This document shows, one piece after another, positions 37,030-49,567 of a stretch of 64,000 bases of DNA. The stretch spans positions 5,751,080-5,815,079 of the forward strand of contig NC_023758.2 in the NCBI RefSeq assembly GCF_000499845.2, in the 5' to 3' direction. Every line of letters starts with the position of its first letter. Position 1 is the first letter of the stretch. The DNA is from Phaseolus vulgaris (taxonomy: Eukaryota; Streptophyta; Magnoliopsida; Fabales; Fabaceae). The translations under genes and the position numbers were made by a program. The notes under the pieces were generated by a model. That model saw only the letters and a list, made by a program, of their open reading frames with translations, made no database searches and was not told the origin of the DNA.

Positions 37030-37872
37030 ATGAGTGAAAGGAGGTAGCAGTCAATGGCTTGGTGAGAATATCAACGATTTGAGTGGTTCCAGGAATATGA
37101 GTAAGATGAAGGTGCTTTTGTTGAATAGATCTAAATCAAAATGTTTTGTTTTGGAATGCATGACACGATTAACAACAAGGAGAGCAACTCCAAGATTATC
37201 AGTGTATATGGATGGAGTATGAATAGGAACACATAACCCATGAAGGAGATTAGTTGTCCACTTGATTTCTACGAGGGTTGCTGCTATACTGCGATATTCA
37301 GCTTCAGTAGTGCTTCGTGAGACTACCTTTTGTTTGTTGGATGCCTAAGATATATGATTGAGACCAAGGAAAACTGTATACCCAGTGGTGGATTTTCTAT
37401 CATCTAGATCTGAACCCCAATCAGCATAAGCATAGGCTTGAAGATGAAGGTGTGAAGACTTGCGAAGGAGAAGACCATGAGTCTGAGAGCCTGCTAGGTA
37501 ATGTATGATTCACTTCACGACCTTCCAATGATGTTGTTGAGGATGGTGCATAAATTGGAAGACCTTATTGACACTATAGAAGAGTTCAGGACGAGTGATA
37601 AGAATGTATTGAAGGGAGCCAACGACAGAGCGATAGAGCGAGGCATTGTCAAACACAATGGTTCCATCCTAAGATAAATGAGGAGAAGAGACCATGGGTA
37701 TGGGCTGAGATTTTGACAGAAGCATGTTGGATTTATGTAAGAGATCTTTAATATATTTATTTTGTGAAAGATGAAGAGAGCCATCAGTTGTCCACGAAGT
37801 TTCTACACCAGAAAGTAATGAAGCTTGCCAAGATCCTTTGGGCCAAAATGCTATTGAAGGGAGTGAATAATA

Positions 37873-37954
37873 GATGATAATATCATCCACATAAATAAGA
37901 GTGAATAAGAGTTGTATACGAACTTCTTGTGATGATAATATCATCCACATAAAT
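37873..37954. repeat. Partial tandem duplication over the RT-E YVDD box
   Basis: ATGATAATATCATCCACATA occurs at about 37875 and again at about 37932, 57 bases apart. On the minus strand each copy encodes LIYVDDIII, so the RT catalytic box is present twice. Confidence 0.85.
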
Positions 37955-38047
37955 GAGGACAAATAAGGTAGCGTTATTCTGAGACTTGATGAAGGGTGAT
38001 GAGATAGATTTAGTAGATGAAAAACCAAAGGATGAAAGAACAATACT

Positions 38048-38217
38048 TAACTTCTGAAACCATGATTGTGGTGCTTGTTTGAAACCATAAATAGCTTTGT
38101 GGAGCTTACAAACAAGATTGGAATTTGCATACTTAACTTCTGAAACCATGATTGTGGTGCTTGTTTGAAACCATAAATAGCTTTGTGGAGCTTACAAACA
38201 AGATTGGAATTTGCATA
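38048..38217. repeat. 85-bp tandem duplication in RT-E RT
   Basis: Two adjacent, practically identical 85-bp units. On the minus strand each encodes the segment around NLVCKLHKAIYGFKQAPQSW, which is therefore repeated in the translation. Confidence 0.93.
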
Positions 38218-40560
38218 TTCAAAACCAGGGGGCTGAAGTATGAAAACGTCCTCTTGTAAATCACCATAAAGAAAAGCATTGTTAATGTCTATTTGATTAA
38301 TATGCCAATTATATGATAAAGTTAGGGTGCGAATAATGCGTATTGTAGTTAGTTTGACTACCAGACTAAATGTTTCAGAGTAATCCAAATCTTCAAGTTG
38401 ATGAAAACCTTTGGCAACCAACCTCAATTTGTGTTTGTGTAAGGTGCCATTAGGATTGTATTTATTTTTAAAAACCCACTTGCAACCAATGGGTTGAATG
38501 TCAGGAGGTAAAGTAGTCAAGGTCCAGGTTTGGTTAGCGCACAAAGCTTTGTATTCTTCATGCATGCAACATACTAGTGAGGTTGGTGAAGAGCATCTTT
38601 AACTGTTATGGGAACAAAAAAAGAACTGAAAGATGTATTATAATGTTATGTGTTTGAATATGTCAGACTTTCCACGTGTAATCATGGGATGGTTATTTTG
38701 AATGCAAGGAGAAGATGGTGAACCTGCATAAGAGGTTAGAGATAGAGATATATATAAAGAATGAGTGATATCAAGAGTGACAAAAGAAGAAGAAGTAAGA
38801 GTAGAAGATGGTATTAAAGCAAGAGTTAAAGGAAAAGTAGAAAGCATATCAGGTTCAACAAGAGATATAGTAGAAAAATGTAAGAGAAAAGGAAAAAAAA
38901 TTCATCAAATAAAACATGACGACTAATATAAATTTTACCAAAGGGTGATAAGCATAGGTAACCTTTATGTGTAGGACTATAACCAATAAACATGTAGATA
39001 GTGGAATGAAAAGCAAACTTATGTTTGTTATACGGACAAAGTAAAGGATAACATGCACAACCAAAACTTTTAAAAAAATTGTAGTTAAGTTGTTTGTTGA
39101 AAAACTGATGATATGGATTGTCATAGTGAATGGTAGAAAAAGGTAAAACATTGATTATAGATGTTGTTGTGGTGAAGGCTTCACCCTAGAATATCATTGG
39201 AAGAGATGCAGTAGCGAGCAAAGCAAGACCCATATCAGTTATATGGCGATTTTTTCTTTCAATAGAGTCGTTTTGCTCATGGGTGTGAGAACATGTAAGG
39301 CGATGAAGAATGCAATGAGTAGCAAGATAAGGTTTAAAACAGAGAAATTCTTTAACATTGTCTGACTGAATACATTTGAGTTGAAAACCAATTTGTTTTT
39401 CAGCAAATTTGTGAAAAGTTTGAAAAACAGTACATACTTGAGATTTATGTTGAAGGAGATATAGCCATACATATCTAGAATAAGCATATAAAAAAGTAAT
39501 TTAGTAGAAATAACCATTAGAAGCAGGTATAGGTGCAGGACCCCAAATGTCAAGATAAACAAGTTGAAGAAGTGCATTGAAAATAGTAGTAGAATTAAAA
39601 AATGGTAGTTGATGCATTTTGCCAAGCATGCGGGAGTCACAAAAATTGTGATTAATATTGTGAGGAAGATTACAATGTTTCAATATTTTATTAATGATAT
39701 TAGCATGTGCATGGCCAAAACGATGATGCCATGAGAAAGACATTATTGTCACGAGCAAATTTAGAAAAGCTTAAAAGATTTTTTTGTAATATAAGGAACA
39801 TGTAAAGTTAATTTACAGAAAAAAAAAGATTTGAAGAAGAGGAATCAGTATAGGTAGCGAAGCCAATGTGTTTGATATGCAAGCCAACACCATTACCTAT
39901 GGTTACAGAATTAGAACCTGTGTAGGGAGTCTTGTTTGTGAAGGATGATTCATCATGAGTGAGATGATGGGTTGTTCCACTATCCAGATACCAGAGATTG
40001 TCTGGAACAAGCGGTGGTGCACCAAGAATGGAGGGTTCGCTGTCATCACAAACTGAAAGAGCAAAGTGAGAGGTATTAACACTTATCACAAATTGAGAGG
40101 ACCTATCATACTTGTGCCGACAACTATCAGCAGAGTGGCACAATTTCTTGCATATCTGGCACATGATTTTGGGAAAATTGGAAGAAGTAGAAGGAGACAA
40201 CAATGTATTCTTGGAATGATATAGGTGTTGAGGAGAATGTTGAGGTGATTTGGAAGAAGACGAACAAGACTGTCCACGACCTTGTTTATTGTAAGAACGA
40301 AAATGGGAGGAGACGTAGGTATTATGGGCTTGAATAAGACACTCAATAGAAAGGAAGGTTTTCTTAAAATGTTCTTCCTAAGCCAAAAGAAGAGCTTCAA
40401 GATCTTTAACGGTGTATGGGTCCAGTCTTGAGGTAACGAAGGTGATGAAGGAGTCATAGTCATCAGACAAGCCATTCAAGATTGCTTCAATATGGTCTTC
40501 AGAAGAGATAGGACAACCAACAACAATGAGAATATCCATATTTTTAAAGATCAAGTGATG

Positions 40561-41860
40561 TTATTTAAAAAAGTAGAATTATGTTTCATTTAAGATTATT
40601 TAAAAAAATTTAAAAAGTTAAAATTAAATTCTCATAGTTAATCAAGAAGGAGCAAGAATTTTCTGTCAAACTCATTGTCCCAAGCTAGCTTGAGCGAGAA
40701 TATTTTGCATAAGCGAAAATATCTTGCTTAAGCGAAAATATCTTGCTTAAGTGAGATATGCAGATTAAAACTACATAAAAGTGTTAAAATTCAAGCTTTT
40801 CAACAAATATTTTATACTAAAACATATTAGATCGAAAAAAATAAACAATTTCTTGCTCATAGTTGGATGGTAATTTTAATAAAGCTAACCTGTTCATTTG
40901 TAATACCATCTATATATATTCAACATCTCTAAATCAAAATCAATAACCAATAATCACAAATTCTTAACTTCAATTATATCATAAAACAATTCAACTCATT
41001 TATACTACATTTAAACACTTCCAATCTCAATCAAAACACATTCAATAACTATATTCACATCAAAATCAATACATAATATTCAAAATTTACCATTTCACAA
41101 TTTAAAATTTCAATTGATAACTACTTCACTAAAAAACAGACAATCATACAATAAAATTGGAACTAGTGACCACGTCACCCCCACATCAAGATCTTCTAAC
41201 CTAGGTTTCTATATAAAATTAAATCAGTTTCCTTTACCTGAGAAGAAGTAGATGTGTTCACAAAGAACTTCAATCTTACAAAGCCCAAGGGTAGCTTAAC
41301 CTACACCACAAAGTCATGATCAAAGATCTAACTATATCACTAGGACTTTGAACCAATAGAGACTAATTCTTTTCTAAAGCGAAAAACAACACATGCAAAA
41401 CATCTACCAAAAACAAACCTAAAAAGTTCAAAACTGACTCAAAGGAAAAATGAACATAATGAACTTATTCTAACTAAGATTCTGATGAGGCAATCTTGTA
41501 TTATTTACTGCCAGGAGTTTAATGACGGACTTCGATCATTAGTCTGATGACAGAGGGGTTTAGAAAGTTAGAGAGAAGACAAAGAAAAAAAAAGTTTAGA
41601 GATAGTGGTTCTTTAAAAAAAATCTAAATAACTGATTTTTCTATTTATATACAATTTTTATTTTAATAATAAAATATTTAACTATCTTTTCAAATATATC
41701 ACTTCTATTATAAAATTATTTTTTATGTCTTTACAATAAGGTTATTAAGGAAGATGAAGTGATTTAACAATTTCTTTTTTTGTGATATATTTGTATATTT
41801 TGTTTGGAAGGTGATAAATAATGACAATTTTACAAATACAAAAAGAAAATAAAAGATGAC
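40561..41860. other. AT-rich intergenic DNA with a short tandem repeat
   Basis: No gene recognised. At about 40690-40755 a unit AGCGAAAATATCTTGCTTA occurs about three times with variation. The remainder is low-complexity A/C/T-rich DNA. Confidence 0.55.
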
Positions 41861-41865
41861 ATACA
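41861..41865. other. RT-F target-site duplication, left
   Basis: ATACA, identical to 48520-48524 on the other side of the element. Confidence 0.9.
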
Positions 41866-42267
41866 TGTTGGATTAGGATTCCTCAATCATATAATAAAAC
41901 GAGAATAATGATTAGATAATACCTGGTAAACCCGTGATCGCATGGCTGAGGGACGAAGACATGATCTTGATCGGGTTCCCCTTTAGGGTGTATCGCTTAG
42001 AATGGAATTATGTGAGCAAAGAGACAAAAAGACGAGAGGCTCGAAAATCCCTTTAGGGAATGAGTTTCGACCATGTGATGTTAGAATATGAGAGTGTCTC
42101 TTTAGTTGTCTGGTAATCTCTATAATACACCCAAGGGGAAAGCCTAATTATTTATGGTAATAGTAATTACGTCCATCAAGTAATTACCAATAATATAATA
42201 GGATAATTATGGTAATTGATCAATTAATAAGATAAATAATCGTGAGGTGACACATAATATTCTTACA
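41866..42267 (-). repeat. RT-F 3' LTR, 402 bp
   Basis: In the element's orientation it runs TGTAAG to CCAACA. It lacks four bases (TTTA on the plus strand, near 42120) that in the other LTR form part of TATAAATAG, so its TATA box is destroyed. It is preceded on the minus strand by the purine-rich AAGTGGGAGAA (42268-42278), the likely plus-strand primer. Confidence 0.93.
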
Positions 42268-42599
42268 TTCTCCCACTTGGCCAAAGGATTATTTATTATG
42301 AGCATTAGATAAGTCTGGCCAGATTTTAATACTCATTTTAGTTCTAAACCGTAATTGTAGCAGAGAAATACAGTCTTTGAATCAGTATTCAACACAAGAC
42401 CCCCATTAATCATACTACAATACAAATTTAAAACTTAAGTAAATTTTAGGATCAATTGATAAGTAAGCCCTTTAGACTTTGATTTGTACAGTTAGTGTCT
42501 ATGTATATTTAGGCATGCATAAACATATTTAAGGACACACAAATCAAGGTAAATGAAGAAATTTTATTAAACATAAGTAAGTACAAATATGCTAAATAA

Positions 42600-45500
42600 G
42601 GTCTTCGAAACATGTTCTTCGAATACTTTAGGTGGGAGACCTTTAGTCATCGGATCCGCAAGCATATTTTTAGTACTAATATACTCAATACAAAGCTTAT
42701 TTTCCTCAACTCACTCACGTACGAACAAGTACTTTGTATCAAGATATAATCCAGCGCCACTCGAACTGTTATTGTTCGAAAAACTAACGGCAGCTGTTAT
42801 CACAATAAAGCTTCAATGGCCTGGAAATGGAGTTATTGACTTTGAGTCCAGCGATAAGATTTCACAACAACATTCCATGACAAGTTGCATTGTACACTGC
42901 AACATATTCTGCCATCATTGTTGAGGTTTTTGTTAATTGCTGCTTATGACTCTTCCATGAGATATGCCCGCCTCTTAACATAAAGATATACCCAGAAGTG
43001 GATTTCTTGTCATCTTTGCATTTTGCAAAATCAGAGTCAAAATAACCCACCACTTCTAAACTGTCACTTCTCCAATAGGTCAACTTATAGTCTTTTGTGC
43101 CTTGTAGATATCGAAATACTTTCTTAGCTGCTTTCCAGTGATCTAGACCAGGATTAGATTGATACCGGCCTAGCATTCCAGCAATGTACGCGATATCCGG
43201 ACGAGTACAGACTTGAGCATACATAATGCTTCCAACTACAGATGCATAAGGTATCATCGCCATTTGCTCTTTTTTCAGCCTCTGTTTTCGGACATTGAAA
43301 AGAACCGAAAACATCTCCCTTAATTACTGGAGCCACAGAAGGAGAGCAATGTTGCATGTTATAACGAGTGAGGACACGGTCAAGGTAGGCCCTTTGGGAT
43401 AATCCCAAAATCCCCTTAGCTCTATCTCGGTATATTTCGATGCCAATAACATAAGCGGCCTCTCCGAGATCCTTCATGTCAAAATTATGCGAAAGTATGC
43501 GCTTTGACTCATGCAACATGTCTATACTATTACTTGTCAATAGAATGTAATCTACGTAAAGGACAAGTATAGTAAAGTTGCTCCCACTCGTCTTGAGGTA
43601 GGTGCATTGATCCACTCTATTCTTAAGGAAACCTTGTTTCTTCATAACTTCATCAAACTTTATGTACCACTGCCGTGAGGCTTGCTTCAGCTCGTAAATG
43701 GATTTCTTCAGCTTGCAGACTAGGTGTTCTTGACCTTCAGGTTTAAAACCTTCTGGTTGTTGCATGTACACGTCTTCATACAAGTCGTCGTTAAGGAAAG
43801 CGGTCTTGACGTCCATCTGATGTAGCTCTAGATCAAAGTGAGCTACGAGGGCCATTACGATCCTTAAGGAATCTTTTCGAGAGACAGGTGAAAAGGTCTC
43901 TTGATAATCAATTCCCTCTTTCTGAGTGAACCCTTTTGCAACCAATCTTGTTTTGAAGTGTTCAATGTTTCCATTCTGATCTAGCTTGGTTTTGAACACC
44001 CATTTAGATCCTACGGGTTTTACTCCGTCGGGTAATTCTACTAGATCCCAAACATTATTTTTCTTCATGGAGTCAAGCTCATCGAGCATGGCATTATTCC
44101 ATTCAGAAGACTGATCACTAGTAATGGCTTCATTGTAAGAGGTAGGATCAGTATACCTTCCGGCATCCATTTCTGCTTCAGTCTGGTAGGTTACATAATC
44201 ATCAAAATTAGTAGCAGTTTTAGTTCTAGATGACCTCCTGAGCTGATTAGCGGGTTCTGCATTGTACTGATGTTTGTCGTTCAGGGTGCCTTCATTCTCA
44301 GATGGATTCAGAGTAGGATCAGGTTCTGAGCGTGGAGTAGGTGGTGCAGTGACGCGCGGAGTGGGTACAAGAGGAGTGATCAGAGGCAAATTAGTAGTCG
44401 ATGTAGATCTCCCCCCCCCCCCCCGCCTCTTGTACTTCTAGTAAATCCAGGTAAGGATTGTCACTCCTCCCACTGATCTTGAAATCCTTTAGGAAATGAG
44501 CATGCTTGGTTTTCTACAATGCGGGTGACGTGGGAAGGACAATAAAATCTATAACCCTTTGAGTGATCGGTATACCCGATGAAGTGACAAGTTACTGTTT
44601 TCATGTCAAGCTTCTTTAAGAAAGGGTTATAAACTTTAGCTTCAGCAAGGCAGCCCCATACTTTCATATATCTAAGACTCGGTTTCCTTCCAGTCCAAAG
44701 TTCATAAGGAGTTTTAGGGACAGATTTGGAAGGAACTCTATTGAGTATATGAACTGCTGCTTTTAATGTCTCGGTCCAGAGGAATAAGGGCAAATTGGAG
44801 TTGGCTAACATACTACACACCATGTTCATTAGGGTCTTGTTTCTCCTTTCAGCAACACCGTTTTTTTTAGGAGTACCGGGCATGGTGTATTGGTTCACAA
44901 TCCCCTGGCTTTTAAAAAACTCATAAAATGGACCAGGGGCTTGTCCCAAATCAGTATGTCTACCATAGTATTCACCTCCTCTATTTGATCGCACAACTTT
45001 TATTTGAAGATCAAGTTATTTTTCAACTTCAGTTTTATAATCTTTAAAAGTTGTAAGTGATTCAGATTTTTCCTTAATGAGATACAAGTACATGTAACGA
45101 GAATAATCATCTATAAAAGCGATAAATGAATTATGTCCTGTTATTCCAACGATGTTGTAAGGGCCACTAATGTCAGTATGAATAAGTTCTAATAATTTTG
45201 AACTCCTAGTGGCACCTTTCTTAGTCGTGGATGTCATTTTTCCTTTGAGGCATTTGACACATGTTCCAAAATCAGTCAAATCGAGAGATGGTAAGACTTC
45301 ATCCTTCACAAGTCGAGATAAGTGATCTCGTGAAATGTGGCCTAAACGTTGATGCCACAACATGGATGAAGTTTCTAAGTCTCGTTTTCTCTTGGTCTTT
45401 GTTAAGTTCTCATTAATATTATATGATAACAAAGATTTGGAGAAGTTATCATCTATTTATAACTTATAGAGACCGTTATCCAGAAAACCAGTACCAAACA

Positions 45501-46059
45501 ATTGAGAATTTAAAGAAATAGTAAGTTTGCCATGACCATGGGAAACATAAAAACCATCAATGTCTAACTTTGGTCCTGATACAAGATTCTGAGTAATTTT
45601 GGGAATATATAAGGTATCAAAAAGTTTAATACATTTTCCAGTTTTCATAAGTAATTCTAAGGTTCCCACAGCTTCGACAAATAGTTCTTGTTCATTCCCC
45701 ATCTTAAGTGTTCTTTGGTTTCTTTCCAGCTTCCGGATTGTAAGGAATCCCTGGATTGAATTGGTCACATGAATCATAGAACCAAAGTCAAACCACCAAG
45801 TATTAGTTGGAACATTTAAATTAAAGGACTCAATTATCATATTTAGATGATTACTTTTCTTAGCCAGCCACTCATTAAAGCTTGAGCACTCAGACTGCTT
45901 ATGTCCTACCTTGCGGCAAAACTTGCAGTAGGACTTGCTAGTGGATCTGTTAGAGCTGGAGGGTGCACTTGCATCAGTTTTAGGGACCTTATTAGATTCC
46001 TTTTTTATGGAATTTGCCCTTTCGCTTCTTCGATTCAGTAGCCACGAGGTAAGCAACAT
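42600..46059 (-). pseudogene. pol: RT-F pol: knuckle, protease, integrase, RT, RNase H; multiply broken
   Basis: From the right: CCHC knuckle CKFCRKVGHKQSEC (about 45920), protease WWFDFGSMIHVTN in place of the usual D-S-G-A, pre-integrase HQRLGH (about 45350), and integrase with HTDISGP and RSNRGGEYY (second catalytic Asp replaced by Asn). These are followed by RT (44389-43154, GSKWVFKTKLDQNG; catalytic box YVDY instead of YVDD, about 43555) and RNase H (43314-42600, ending ADPMTKGLPP). In-frame stops lie at about 45455 and 45015. Register changes occur at a 14-base C run (44411-44424) and near 43270. The element could only have moved using proteins from another copy, or decayed after insertion. 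Confidence 0.9.
44411..44424. repeat. Homopolymer of 14 C
   Basis: Fourteen consecutive C on the plus strand, G on the coding strand. The reading register changes across it, consistent with slippage or an assembly artefact. Confidence 0.85.
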
Positions 46060-46639
46060 CTGGTTTCTCCAGCTTCAGCCGCTCTTCTTCTTGAACAGTC
46101 ATAGCAATCAACTCACTCATGGACCATTTGTCCTTCTGAGTATTATAGTTGACTTTGAAGGCTTCAAACGCAGAAGGAAGAGAAGTCATAATGAAGTGGA
46201 CTAGGAAACCTTCACTGATCTCCATGGCCAATCCCTTAAGTTTACGGGCCATGTCGCTCATCATCAGGATGTGCTCGCGAATGTCGGTGCGCCCGTCATA
46301 TTTTGTAGTCACCAACTTCAAGATAAGAGTACTAGCATGCACCTTAGAGGTTCCTTGAAATTGTTCCTCCACATAAGCTAGATAAGCCTTAGCGTTAGGT
46401 GAATCAGGAATGCCTCCTCTGATGATTGGGCTGATGGAATTCTTAATAAGCATAAGACACATCTTGTTACTCCTTTGCCATTTCTCATAAGCCATCTTAT
46501 CTTCAGGAGTGCTCTTATCAGTGAGGGTAAGAGGAGCAGCTTCAATTAGTGCATGATCAAAATCCAGCATCCCAAGAGTCAGCATCAAGGAATCTTTCCA
46601 AGAAGAATGATTTTCACCAGTCAAGGTCTCAATTCCCAT
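45992..46639 (-). pseudogene. gag: RT-F gag, frameshifted into pol
   Basis: Starts MGIETLTGENHSSWKDSLML and shows a copia-type gag fold (W...L, YEKWQRSNKMCLMLIKNSI, LKLVTTKYDGRTDIREHI, LPSAFEAFKVNYN). It ends after a basic KKRKGKFHKK stretch. A run of six T on the plus strand (46001-46006), one base longer than expected, shifts the frame. The knuckle and protease follow in the next register. Gag would form the particle shell. The N-terminal start is the first ATG after the leader. Confidence 0.85.
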
Positions 46640-47874
46640 ATTTGAGAAACTTAGGCTAAGGAAAAAGTTAGAGTGACATAGGGAAACTTAGATCTAAAGC
46701 AGGCATAAGTAAGAACCATTATGATAATGAAGATGTGATAAAATCTATTATAACATCAAAATAATAGACTAGATTAGGTTCTACTTAAACAATCAGCTTT
46801 CACTTTGGTTAATTACCAATTATTTAAGCATAATGAACAATTATAAGTAAGGTATGTGCAATAAGAATGTGACACATCATCTTTGGACAGAAGTGAACAT
46901 TTAAGCTTATGCACATATTAAGTTTGCAAAACACAAGTGCAACAAACATCGTTGGACAGAATAAAAATAATTGTGTTTTTAGGCAAATGTCATGTGAATA
47001 TTTAATAATTAAGTGTACTCACAAGTAAGTGAAGGTGCTTAAATAGACTCAAATAACAAGACATAACCCATCATCGTTGAACAAAAGGGAGACTCATGTT
47101 ATTAAGTTTAAGCAAAAAATTTAATTTTAATTTTGTCAAACTTAATATTTTTTTATTTTTTTTTAAGAGTTTAACAAAATAAGTATTTTTTTAAACATAA
47201 TTACGGTATCATGAGATTTACCTTATTTAATTCGATAAATAAAAGGAAACGCGTAAATATGTTACTCGTAAACCTGATAAGGTGAGTAGCGGAATATTAA
47301 GGATTTGATTTTAGATTTGGTCTTCAAAATTTTAATTAGATTGATATGTTTCCAAGTTTGACACGACTGCTATTTTCGAAAATAGTAATAATAATAATAA
47401 TACTCGAAAATTAATAAGGCAAGAATATACTATCCTAAATAAGGAAAAACTTGGAGACTAAGATATCAATTCTTTTTTTTTTTTTTTAGGAAAACACAAT
47501 CAAATCAAATTCATTCCTAATTAAGGGAATCAATTTTATTTCGAAAATTTGAATTAAGGAAAAATATTATTTTCGAAATTTCCTAATTAAGGGAATAATT
47601 AATTTCTGAAAATTCTTTATTCCTAATTTTCGAAAATTCATACGAACAACAAATAATGATGATGAACATAGAATCAAAATTAATTCCATTCCAAATAAGG
47701 AATACTCACGAAAATTATGAAGAACACATAACGTTTTTATTAAATTTTAATTTTCAAAATCTTAAAATAATTATGGATCTCGAAAAAATTAAAATTTATT
47801 TTATGATATCAAGGTGAATTTTCGAAAATAAGTGGTTCAATAATATACCAAAATAAAAACATCGAAAATCAATA
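46640..47874 (-). other. RT-F leader, no gene
   Basis: AT-rich untranslated leader between primer site and gag on the minus strand. It contains many TTTTCGAAAA-like short palindromic segments (for example around 47370-47850), and no conserved protein. Confidence 0.5.
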
Positions 47875-48035
47875 GTGGGATCTCCAACATAGGCTCAAAA
47901 TGGCTCTGATACCATATTACAAAGTGGACTTTAAGCCTAACTCAACCCCATAAAACCGGCTCATAGGGTTGAGGTTTGCACCCACTTATATACAATGAAA
48001 GGCTCTAATCTCTAGTCGATGTGGGATCTCCAACA
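47875..48035 (-). mobile_element. TRIM-like short LTR fragment inside the RT-F leader
   Basis: On the minus strand, 48035 to 47915 reads from TGTTGGAGATCCCAC to TTTGTAATA. It is followed directly by TGGTATCAGAGCCA (47914-47901), a perfect initiator-Met primer site. A second TGTTGGAGATCCCAC lies at 47889-47875 and then stops, as if the second LTR were truncated. A 121-bp LTR with its own primer site fits a terminal-repeat retrotransposon in miniature. The GATGTGGGATCTCCAACA type of sequence is, from memory, common in legume genomes. Confidence 0.55.
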
Positions 48036-48099
48036 TCAAAATCCTCGTTTCTTCCAAATTTAGGAAAAACGAAAGAAGAATCGATTAAGCAACATAAAC

Positions 48100-48111
48100 G
48101 CTCTGATACCA
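48100..48111 (-). other. RT-F primer binding site
   Basis: Minus strand TGGTATCAGAGC, a perfect match to the initiator methionine tRNA consensus, two bases inside the LTR end. Confidence 0.93.
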
Positions 48112-48113
48112 CA

Positions 48114-48519
48114 TGTTGGATTAGGATTCCTCAATCATATAATGAAACGAGAATAATGATTAGATAATACCTGGTAAACCCGTGATCGCACGGTTGAGGG
48201 ACGAAGACATGATCTTGATCGAGTTCCCTTTTAGGGTGTATCGCTTAGAATGGAATTATGTGAGCAGAGAGACAAAGAGATGAGAGGCTCGAAAATCCCT
48301 TTAGGGAATGAGTTTCGACCGTGTGATGTTAGAATATGAGAGTGTCTCTTTAGTTGTCCGGTAATCTCTATTTATAATACACCCAAGGGGAAAGCCTAAT
48401 TATTTATGGTAATAGTAATTACGTCCATCAAGTAATTACCAATAATATAATAAGATAATTATGGTAATTGATCAATTAACAAGATAAATAATTCTGAGGT
48501 GTCACATAATATTCTTACA
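48114..48519 (-). repeat. RT-F 5' LTR, 406 bp
   Basis: Read on the minus strand it runs from TGTAAG (48519) to CCAACA (48114). TATAAATAG (minus strand, about 48367-48376) is intact here, unlike in the other LTR. Confidence 0.95.
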
Positions 48520-48524
48520 ATACA
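48520..48524. other. RT-F target-site duplication, right
   Basis: ATACA, matching 41861-41865. Confidence 0.9.
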
Positions 48525-48747
48525 ATGAATGGAAGAAAAAAAAACATAAAATGACATTAAGTTAATGGGACAATTTTTACATTTATATAATGTTATCTCC
48601 TCGGCCATACAATTTGAGGACCGGCCATCTCCAAATCTTGGAACCAAAAGACCCTTGATTAATGAAATTCTTTTTTCTTCAAGTGTAGGTGAGTTCGTCA
48701 TATTTCTAATGAATTAATAAGAAAATAAAATATAATATTTTACTACT

Positions 48748-48752
48748 TCTTG
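48748..48752. other. RT-G target-site duplication, left
   Basis: TCTTG, identical to 60350-60354. Confidence 0.92.
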
Positions 48753-49565
48753 TGTACCGCCCTGGCAGTCGGAAGTGATGACGTGGCATCCAGCTACGGT
48801 ATGGGCGTGTTGACAAGGCGCTAGGTTGACAGAAGAGGAGGAAGTCGGGGGGCTCGTGAAGTCGCTAGTTATTAAGTTGGCGTGTTCCGATCTCCAGCAT
48901 ACCGGCGATCGCCCAGTTGAAGGTGAAGTCGCCAGATGTAAACTCAGGCGACCAAGCGATTGGAGATCGCCAGAGCAAGCACATCGCCGAAGATGAAGGT
49001 GGTGCAGATTATGAAGGCGACCGGCGAGACCACAGGGAAGGTGTACGAAGGCACCCTAACTCGCCAACTCCAGCAGAGATCGCGCTCCCAAGTTAGCTAT
49101 GCACTGGGCAGTACCATGCATAAATAACTTAGCCAAAAAGAGAGTCAGAAGCAGCGCCCAAGTCAAGGAGGCTCCAGATGATGGCACGTGTACGACTGGA
49201 TGCGAGCCACGTGTCCAGGTCTGTAACTGCCAGGAGAGAGAAAGTAACCAGGTATATAAGAATTCTCAACGAACTTTCTGAGGTACGCACGTTCAGATTA
49301 TACTCTTTACGCTTGCGAGTTCTAGAGCTTACTGTGAGAGAGAACATTGCACGGTTCCTTGAGATTTCTTGAGTGTTCTTGCTCTTAGTATTTGGTGGTT
49401 CGGTCACTGACTTGGGCGTTGGAGTGCGATCGGCCGCAGCGGCGCCGCTCTGTTCTTTTGCAGGTTCTTGAGGTGGATCTTGAAGAAGGACGGAGGTTTG
49501 AAGCGGTGCATACGTCGATCCTTTGACGAGGCAGGTTCCAACGTTCTGGTCAACAGGCAGGATCA
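48753..49565 (+). repeat. RT-G 5' LTR, 813 bp
   Basis: Runs from TGTACC to GGATCA. TATA box TATATAAG at 49253-49260. The 60- and 160-codon frames inside are shared by the 3' LTR only because the LTRs are near-identical. Confidence 0.96.
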
Positions 49566-49567
49566 TC

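Larger units (their letters stand above)
37030..40560 (-). mobile_element. RT-E: decayed Ty1/copia retrotransposon
   Basis: Minus-strand relics in copia order include gag C-terminus with a CCHC knuckle (CQICKKLCHSADSCRH, about 40160), protease with WYLDSGTTHHLTH (about 39985), pre-integrase HRFGHAH (about 39720), degraded integrase (39640-39240), RT (38565-37880, with GCKWVFKNKYNPNG, FLYGDLQEDVF and LHKAIYGFKQAPQSW) and RNase H remnants down to about 37030. Many stops and frameshifts occur. The gag N-terminus is missing and no primer site or convincing LTR pair is found. Two internal tandem duplications are listed separately. Confidence 0.87.
41866..48519 (-). mobile_element. RT-F: structurally complete Ty1/copia retrotransposon
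   Basis: LTRs at 41866-42267 and 48114-48519 are direct repeats differing by about 15 substitutions and one 4-bp indel. The identical 5-bp ATACA at 41861-41865 and 48520-48524 is the target-site duplication. Minus-strand order is 5' LTR, perfect initiator-Met primer site, leader, gag, protease, integrase, RT, RNase H, purine tract, 3' LTR, typical of Ty1/copia. Catalytic residues in protease, integrase and RT are changed and the frame is broken in several places, so the copy is inactive. Confidence 0.96.
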
